Origin: Paramacrobiotus metropolitanus
Taxonomy: Eukaryota > Tardigrada > Eutardigrada > Parachela > Macrobiotidae
NCBI RefSeq assembly: GCF_019649055.1
Contig: NW_026570357.1
Coordinates: 62,001-126,000, forward strand
Reading direction: 5' to 3'
Length of the DNA stretch: 64,000 nt
Part shown: positions 57,001-64,000 of the stretch, in pieces
Position numbering within the stretch: position 1 is the stretch's first letter
Layout: each line of letters opens with the position of its first letter
Made by a program: the position numbers and the translations under genes
Notes under the pieces: model-generated
What the model was told of the DNA's origin: nothing
Seen by the model: only the letters and a program-made list of their open reading frames with translations
Databases searched by the model: none

Positions 57001-58006
57001 TGTATAGCGCACTAGCGGCAACACAGTGCTTCCATGTAATTTTGTGTTTTTTTTCATTTTTTAGGTTGAATTTTGGCAAGAAGTTTTTGCGGAAAAGTTT
57101 CCTGACCCAGGTAACTAAAAAATATCCACGTAACCATTTGTCTGAACTGCTCTAGGAAACAGCAAAAGCATCGGGAATGATATCGCAGGTACTCGTACAA
57201 CTGATGCGCCAGAAAAAGCAGTGCAACATTAAGGATAAATACAATACATCAACCTTTTCTCGAGGAAAAGGTTGAAGTCAAACATTCCGGAGCTTTGGAA
57301 ATGTCGGCATTATCGTGGAGAAAAATGTGCAGTCAGGATAATCGGCTAGTAATTTTCACAAAATAGTTTCGAAAGCGATACCGGAGGACCACTTCATGTC
57401 TTATCGAGATTTTCCATTTCCCAGTACGATTAATAGAAGCAGCCAATACAGCCGCTATACGCTATAGCGTATAGCATAACCAAAGCATAACTAGTGCCGC
57501 CGCTATCCTGTGATGCAGCGCAAAAGCATGCGAGTGCCAGCGAGAATACGTAGTCAAAAGAAGTCGAAATCAGTAAAATTTGTTCTGAATGCACAAAAAG
57601 CAAATACCCCATTGAAATAAAGCGCTTGCTAAAAATTAACTCGCAATTAACATACTTCGTTGGTAAAATCGCGGGACAGAGCAGCTCTTCGTACTCCTCC
57701 TTTGCTTGAATAAATGGTTTTCGTATTAAAGGTTATTTTCCTGACGATTCCGATCCGGATATTGGCCCTAATAATGAGCACTATTTGGACAACATTATGG
57801 CGCCGACAAACGACAATCAGCACGAACACTCCGACAACATCGAAGTATCCGCCAGTAACCTTTACGAAAACGATAATTATGAACATGTCCTCAGCGAATT
57901 CACAGGAAACGACAATGCAGATTACAACTTTAGTGTGATTGCTTTGGATGATTATAATTACGACAGTGATTTCGATGACACCGTTTTGTACGACGCTGGA
58001 AACTAA
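54023..58006 (+). CDS. Coiled-coil/P-loop NTPase/double ZZ-finger protein
   Basis: Exons are 54023-55196, 55663-55757, 56206-56403, 56517-56762, 57065-57110 and 57732-58006. The phases fit throughout, predicting 677 residues. The N-terminus has a hydrophobic segment (residues 5-30, possible membrane anchor) and then a charged coiled coil (about 32-140). The NTPase core has GPKGTGKST at 165-173 (Walker A/G1), DSIG at 203-206 (G3-like) and SNDR near 235 in place of a normal NKxD. Two ZZ fingers follow (about 442-470 and in the next exon), each with C-x2-C pairs, Y/D-L-C and H-x3-H or H-x2-H-x-F. The tail is acidic (DDYNYDSDFDD). ZZ fingers usually bind peptide or histone tails. The 55757 donor (gtattg) is the least certain. 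Confidence 0.75.
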
Positions 58007-58872
58007 AATTGTATGCCCGGAGCAGTAACAGTAAGCGGTAAAATTAATGTTGTGTCAATAATAACTTCGTTGATTCTGGTTGCAAAATGCTTGCATAAGT
58101 GAAAATGCACTCGCAGTTTATTTTTAATCGCATGACAATTTACTGTCATGTACATTTGGCTCTTACAAAATTATTGCTTTATCAGAACGGATTCAATATT
58201 TTGCTGCTCTTAATGATCGATGGGACGTACGAGTACTGTTCCCTTGTTCTGCGCTGTCCATTGTTGGTCTCCTAGCGGTAGCGTGACCCTCAAATCCATC
58301 GCTGCTAGAACTTTCAATCGTATACGGTTCTGCAACTACAAAGCCCATGCAGTTGCACCTTTTTCGTTGCCGCCTGATAAGAATTTTACTGTTTTTATTG
58401 CATTTAGGTATCAATATTAATAGTACTTGGTTATGGTTCACGATATGTATTTGTCATGCAAAATAAATAGAATTCGCATGTATAGATACCACGAGTAACA
58501 CGCTGTTCGCAATTAATAATGGCTAAATGTGCTTCGAGAAAGCGGCACTCACAAAACTTACAGGAAAAGGTTTTGGTCTGTGTGCTCGGGGTACTTGTAC
58601 ACTGGTACAGTATGTGCAGTACCGCGACTACTGGCCACATATGCTTTTAGCAAACATTCCAGTGGTACACATTTATTTATGATTTTATTATTTTAAACAC
58701 TATGTACAATAATGAAATCTGTTATGATTAAGCGACATACAAAGTATAAATACAGTCTGTCAGTAAAAGGATTTCTACGAACAAAATTCCGCTGAATCTT
58801 TGGCAGAATAAATGAAACGAAACGAATATTAAGCAAACGAAAGCACATAACAAAAGACGTAGCCCTGCCATC

Positions 58873-60072
58873 TTATCCAAAGTTGCTGTTTACGCGCCGG
58901 ATCAGCTGGCGGGATTTTCGGATTAACTCCACGTTATTGGAACCTACTGACGTCAGTACCTTCCTTTCGATTCGTATCGCTTCCACACTCCGCTCAATAA
59001 CATGTATACAACTATCCATTACATCGATCCTCGTAGCGAAGACGCCATTCAGTTTCTTGGATAAAAATCCTAAACCACGATCAACCAGCGGATCCTCCAC
59101 ATAATGATGAGGCAACACCACCACCGTTCGTCCAGTTAGATCGCTCTGCTGCGGGTTTTTAACCTGCTCCACCACGCCAATGCCTTCGTGACCGAGAACG
59201 GTTCCTCGGTTAAACCCGCAGCAGGCTTTGGTCCCGCTTAATACGCGGCGATCGGTCTGGCAGATGCAGGCACGTAACATCCGTACGCGAACCATTCCGC
59301 TCGACAAGTTTCCCAATAACAGCTCTCTAACAGCTGCTTTGCTAAGGTCATCGTTGGGGAACACAGCAAAATCTCTCTGTTCTTTTGGTATCCGAAATAC
59401 GAATTTCAGGTGCCTCTCGTAAACTTCCGGTGTGTTTAACATATCCTCGATAGCGTACTGGTTGTTCTTCTTGGAGTCGAGGGCATCAACAATCCCGGTC
59501 TGCACAAGCGAATAAAGATATGGGTACTTTAAGAGAGCCTGTATGGAAATTTCGATATCAGATTCGTGGTATCCGGACAATCCAACCAATCGAATCGCCC
59601 TGTCGGCTACTCGCACTTCCTCGTTTCGATGTACTGCTTCCAGGTCGATGCCTTCCCACACCGGCAATTCTTCTTTGGTTTTATGATTAATTCCGGAGAA
59701 CAGGACAACGAACCCAGCGTCTGAAGCCTTAATGACAGCGTCCACGCTGGCTTGTAGCGTACTTGTCGCCACGACAATCAGATCCCCTTGGAGATTTTTC
59801 GGATGGAATGATGAGACCGCAATTTCCGGGAATATCCGGTGCAGAAGCTGCCGTCGCTGTTTGTGCGGCTCTATGACGTAGAGATGAGCTTTCGGGAAGC
59901 GTCGGCCAATCTCGATGAGGTGCAGGGCACCGATAGGCCCAGCACCGTATACAATGGCGGTTTGGAGCTGGAGGTATGATGGGAACTTAGTGTACGCATG
60001 CATGACACAAGCTAAAGGTTCCGCGAGGACCAAAAGGTCAAGTTCCGATTCGGTGAACGATTCCAGCAGCAT
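58873..60072 (-). CDS. Medium-chain dehydrogenase with swapped domain order
   Basis: A single exon of 399 residues starts at ATG 60072. Residues 1-225 are the NAD(P)-binding half of a zinc-type alcohol dehydrogenase: LAEPLACVMHAY at 16-27, AIVYGAGPIGALHL at 39-52, then the C-terminal helices. The GroES-like catalytic half follows, with ACICQTD, LGHEGIGVVEQV and GRTVVVLPHH at about 268-330. In normal members the GroES half comes first. Here the protein ends at CIHVIERSV, the point that would normally continue into the residues at its own start. This is the pattern of a circular permutation. Cys (CQTD) and GHE zinc or catalytic motifs are present. It has no introns. Confidence 0.75.
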   Translation of the reverse strand: MLLESFTESELDLLVLAEPLACVMHAYTKFPSYLQLQTAIVYGAGPIGALHLIEIGRRFPKAHLYVIEPHKQRRQLLHRIFPEIAVSSFHPKNLQGDLIVVATSTLQASVDAVIKASDAGFVVLFSGINHKTKEELPVWEGIDLEAVHRNEEVRVADRAIRLVGLSGYHESDIEISIQALLKYPYLYSLVQTGIVDALDSKKNNQYAIEDMLNTPEVYERHLKFVFRIPKEQRDFAVFPNDDLSKAAVRELLLGNLSSGMVRVRMLRACICQTDRRVLSGTKACCGFNRGTVLGHEGIGVVEQVKNPQQSDLTGRTVVVLPHHYVEDPLVDRGLGFLSKKLNGVFATRIDVMDSCIHVIERSVEAIRIERKVLTSVGSNNVELIRKSRQLIRRVNSNFG

Positions 60073-60872
60073 TTTTAATCGAATTTAAATTTAACCGAAC
60101 ACAAAAACTGGTAAGAATTAAGAAGAATGGTTTAAAATAAAATTAAGTTTTAAAATTAAAAAAAATGGTTTACAATCGACAAAAGCGGAGTCAAGAGGAG
60201 AACAGAAAGCAAATCCAAATACTTTTTTGAAAGTGCAGCAGGGATATAGTAACTTTATATAAGCACGGTTGAAATCAGTATCATTTTTATCAGTACAATT
60301 TAAGATGAATCGAGTAAATTAATTACTGCAGTTTATATACGCTTCCTTAATTTTTATCCATTCCGGCATCTCCATCCGATGAGCATGTTATTTTCGATTG
60401 AGGGTTGTAACGATAAGATACAGTTACGTGCGTTCCAATACCAAGCGGATATATAGCTAGCAATTCCGATGCTGTCTTGGAGATTACGATGAAGTATAGG
60501 AAACGCTTTCGACTGTATCCCGTGACTGTCGTACACGATACCGGCAAAGCGTGTGTGCGTTATGGCTGCGCGCCGCTTCCATGCGCTTGCTGAGTCAGTA
60601 GTTGTGATGCGATCGATGTGATCTGGTTTGTTATGGTCTGTGAGTGTACATCATAGTCAAGTAACAAGCCCTCATGTAATTACACTGTGTACATGTACTG
60701 TGCATTACATGCTGTGTGTATAATAATAATATCAGCAGTAGTGTGTGTATTCTACATGCTGTACAGTCGTATTTAAGCAGTGAATTTCAGCGTTACTATT
60801 AGCTAAAAAGTGTCTTTAAAATCATCTATGCAAATTCAAAGAGCAAATTCACCTTTACACAACAATTTGGAT

Positions 60873-62414
60873 ATGGATAAAGTCGTTCTTATAACGGGAG
60901 CTTCCGGTCTTCTTGGTCGCGCTATTCTGCGGATATTTGAAGAAGCAGGATGGCAGGCTTTCGGATTGGCATTTTCAAGAGCCTCGAGGAATTCCAAGCT
61001 AATCAGAGTGGAATTACGAGATTTCGCGGCGGTAAATGATGTCGTTAGCGAAAAAAAGGTACGTCACATTGGGACTGTGAATTCGCTGCACACAAAATTC
61101 AGTTATGATAATAAATAAAACGTGTAACCTATCTGTTTTGTGAGCACTGGCTCCACTGTTGTTCTGAATTACTTTCAGCCTTCGATCATTGTGCACTGTG
61201 CGGCGGAAAAAAATCCGGATGCGGCCGAAAAACAACACGACGCAACTGACGAGATCAATGTGAAAGCAACGGAAAATTTAGCCAATGTTGCAGGTAAAAA
61301 ACTGCGTAAAATCAGAATTTTTGCAAGTAGTTACATCAACTAATGTTTGATGCTACCACGGTATTATCCAGCTGGTGTTCTTCTGCAGCCGCCAACAAAG
61401 CGCTCCTCATTTACATTAGCACAGACTCGGTGTTCGATGGTTTTCACCCTCCTTATGAAGAGAATTCCTCAGATGTTAATCCTGTGAATTACTATGGAAA
61501 GACGAAATTGTCTGGAGAACATGTGACGCTTTCTCATAACGGTACTGTAATTTGCCAAGCACAACAACATGCAACATTCGTTTTGTGCGGACTAAACCTT
61601 AGAAACACTAAAATACGCTGCGATGATACTACCTCGTATTAGGATTCGGTTTTAAACCATGCAATGCCGTTTTTTAGGTATTGTGTTGCGGATACCTTTT
61701 TTGTACGGGCCCGTAGACGAGGTGTCAGAGAGTTCAATGTTAACCTTATTCCGCCAACTGGAAGAGTCCAATAAACGTGTCGTTCTATTGGATTACGACC
61801 TTCGGTATCCCACGCACGTCGACGATGTAGCACGCGCAGTCCTAACTCTTGCTGAATCTTTCTTACGGAATGTACGTTCAGCAGCATGAGCACTTGAAAA
61901 TCAGAACAGCCTTCAGTGATAATATTGACAACGACGTTATTATGAACTAGGCTAAATTGTCATGACAGTATGAGTTAGTGATATTTTGCTCATTGTGTGC
62001 AGAATTCCTCGGTTAAGGGCGCATACCATTACGCCGGGCAAGAAGGTTACACAAAATACCAAATGGCGGTGCTTCTATCGAAGCTGTTCCAGTTACCACA
62101 TGGCCATTTAGTAGCGGACCCCAATCCCCCAAGTTCAGGAGCGAATCGTTCGCAAGGTATAACCCCAGCCAGTAACTCGTGAACTTGGTAAAAACGTTCA
62201 TTAAAATTGTAATGTAATTTCGTTGCCAACATAGGAAGCTATTCGATTTGTAAATTTGCAGCGCATATTTTACCGGTTTTTCTTGTATCTAGATCCTCGG
62301 CTTCTGTGCAGTAGATTGGCCAGCCTGCGTGCTCCAGAACCAAGGCCATTTGGTGACGGTGTGAAGCAGGTTATTCAAGACTTCAAACTGAAAACTGACA
62401 CCGGAAGTGGATAA
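60873..62414 (+). CDS. MAT2B: Methionine adenosyltransferase 2 subunit beta
   Basis: Exons are 60873-61058, 61179-61293, 61389-61541, 61678-61871, 62003-62156 and 62293-62414, with all phases consistent, giving 307 residues. An in-frame ATG at 60828 would add 15. This is an SDR-fold protein related to dTDP-4-dehydrorhamnose reductases. In animals it binds and regulates the catalytic MAT2A subunit that makes S-adenosylmethionine. Visible motifs are the NAD(P)-binding ITGASGLLGRA near residue 8, VHCAAEKNPD, YISTDSVFDG, YYGKTKLSGE (YxxxK), LRIPFLYG, and PTHVDDVA. The C-terminus matches the LDCSKLE-type ending of vertebrate MAT2B. An AATAAA lies at 62821. Confidence 0.92.
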
Positions 62415-63470
62415 AGGCTTTCGAAAAGGGCAGCGCCGCATCAAGATTCCAGATAATGCTGTTTGTGTTTGGCAATTTGCGTGTTTTGTTCCACCAGTTA
62501 TCGGTTGGAATTAAATGCTGCTTTCCAAGCGATAAAAGTTTGGACGTTGGTCTTTAAATTCATTTTCAAATTTGCTTCGTGATAACATTTTCTACCATAA
62601 AGGTTTTGCGGTCTCGCTAAGCAAATGGTGCTTCATCTCTGCGCTGAGTCTGCAAACTATTTACACTGCAAACTATTTATAGTAGACAATTTATAGAGCA
62701 AAGTAGTCTGTTTAACGGCTCCAGTAACAACAGAGCTTAAGAACGCCAGTGTGGTCTGGACTGTATTGCAATAACCCGTCATTGGTGCCTAATGGTAATA
62801 ATGTCCTGCAAACCTGCACTAATAAAGAAATAAAAACTGTATGCTCTGAAATCCCGAGAATTATTAGTAAGAGTTTAATAGATCCCTAGCACTTGGTTGA
62901 CCTCCTGTTACTTAGATAACTGGATTTCAGAGCTCCAGTGATTTTTAGTAGCGAAAAAACTAGTGTGTACCACCGGAAATCATAATTATTAATCGGATCG
63001 CAACACCGCCCAGATACGATTTGTTCAAGCAGAATTAGATAATTATTACTGAAGTAGAATTTCGGCATAAGGAACGATTTGTATTTCTTATTTTGCTACT
63101 CGTATCGAGTAAGGTTGGCTGATTTGTTATCTAGTGCAGCAGTCATAGTGCGACTTTCGCATAGCATGTCAAAGTAGCTCCCCGTATGCCTGCGTATCAC
63201 GGTATACGAGCTGGTTTTAGACAAAATCTACTAGCTATGGGACCAAATAATTATGAGGTTTTTTACTTCTCAAGAGAATCTGGTACGTTCAAATTTACAA
63301 GCTACAAGCGCATCAGCACTTGCTAAATTCACCTCTTAATCTTTTCTGGACCTTTTTTTCCGGGTATTGATGGATTTGGTTGTTTGCTCAACAAGTTTGC
63401 GCTAAACAATGCTGTTTCCTGGACGGTGATTAGTCTGGAATGTTGGTCTTTTCTTGTTGGAATTTTGTTG

Positions 63471-63942
63471 TGTTACCCGCCAAGCGGCCACTGACCATAT
63501 AACCGGCACACTGTGCCAGCGGTCGTCCAAGGACGTAATAATCGTATATGATATTTTACTGTTACAATTTGTATCCTTGTGTTTGTGCTTGACTGCGTCT
63601 TAACGATTGTGTTTTATGGTGTTATTTGGCGGATGTGCTTAAATGTGTTGGCATAAGCGTTTGTTGCGCGTTTTATTGCATTGCTTTGATGTGCCGATTG
63701 CATGGTAGACTGCACTTTCGAATATTTGCTGCAGTCGTGTTTTCATCGAATCGCGTTTGCCTTTTCCTGTTACATTAACTAACTTTTCATTCGTTTTCCC
63801 TTTCTGTCAGTTTGTTGAGTGTTATTAAAAGTATAACGATAACGTATCGTTGATCGGATCCGTACCGGCACACAGCATAGGTTTTATTCGCTTTACGTAC
63901 ACACGTGCGGCACTGAGGTTTCATTGGTGCCGAAACCGTGGA
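63471..63942 (+). mobile_element. 5' LTR and primer-binding site of an LTR retrotransposon
   Basis: The proposed LTR, 63471-63923, begins TGTTACCCGCC and ends GAGGTTTCA. One base later comes TGGTGCCGAAACC, a classic primer-binding site complementary to a tRNA 3' end (TGG pairing with CCA). Such sites are common in BEL/Pao and some Ty3 elements. The body of the element lies beyond the right edge, so the family and state are unknown. The second LTR is not in the window. Confidence 0.55.
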
Positions 63943-64000
63943 ACGGAAGCGTTCCACGGCAGTGTTAACGTTTAATTTTCAAATTATTAATTCCGTGGTC

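Noticed and set aside
58873-60072. Bacterial contamination for the intron-less dehydrogenase
   Set aside because: It is flanked on both sides by intron-containing animal-type genes and a relic of it lies 5.7 kb away in the same window.

Overview
This is a eukaryotic, animal-type genomic window. Genes are split by short GT-AG introns, mostly 50-500 bp. The clearest conserved gene is a six-exon homologue of the animal S-adenosylmethionine synthetase regulatory subunit MAT2B. Intergenic DNA is full of non-LTR, LTR, hAT and Harbinger debris. The host is probably an invertebrate. A gustatory-receptor-like (7TM_7) exon and the lineage-restricted gene families fit an ecdysozoan such as a tardigrade, but the sequence alone does not prove this.

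Left two thirds (1-40.3 kb). This region is a dispersed array of one gene family. Its standard structure is three exons joined by phase-0 introns. Exon A (about 205 codons) looks like the tandem Agenet/Tudor module of FMRP/FXR proteins. Exon B (about 250 codons) carries an F-box. Exon C (about 57 codons) carries a conserved YQS-DPR signature. Three complete copies read through (copy 3 minus, copy 6 minus, copy 8 plus). Copy 5 (minus) is also complete but has a 190-bp hAT-type MITE inserted in frame inside its F-box. Copy 1 is cut by the window edge. Copies 2 and 9 are broken by a nonsense codon and a one-base frameshift. Copy 7 survives only as an exon A fragment and an exon C about 4 kb apart, and one further exon C is an orphan. 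The family may encode Tudor-type adaptor F-box proteins; this is inference.

Mobile DNA inside the array. There is a full-length non-LTR retrotransposon (22.9-28.66 kb) whose ORF1 and ORF2 appear to be joined by -1 frameshifting at an A AAA AAC site directly before the ORF1 stop codon. There is a decayed Ty3/gypsy element (31.0-33.3 kb). Several 3' fragments belong to another retroelement family with a zinc motif and an RPDG...WDVT (PD-(D/E)XK-like) region. A 5'-truncated LINE and several TIR or foldback elements are also present.

Right third (42-64 kb). Here lie a gustatory-receptor-like fragment, a TIR MITE, and two hAT MITE copies whose 536 shared bases appear identical. A gene pair encodes coiled-coil/P-loop NTPase/double ZZ-finger proteins: a pseudogene at 45.1-47.6 kb and an intact six-exon gene at 54.0-58.0 kb. 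Between them sit an inactivated Harbinger transposase with its coiled-coil partner, and a four-helix membrane protein. Next come a single-exon medium-chain dehydrogenase whose two domains are in swapped order (58.9-60.1 kb, minus), MAT2B (60.9-62.4 kb, plus) and, at the right edge, the 5' LTR and primer-binding site of an LTR retrotransposon that continues outside the window.

Gene-free stretches not covered by an entry (2.25-2.9, 9.4-10.1, 10.6-12.7, 17.7-19.1, 22.2-22.9, 33.8-34.4, 37.7-39.0, 41.6-42.0, 42.5-43.7, 47.6-48.8, 58.0-58.8, 60.1-60.8 and 62.4-63.4 kb) showed no gene I could support. Splice sites were chosen by eye from GT/AG ends, reading phase and comparison among copies.
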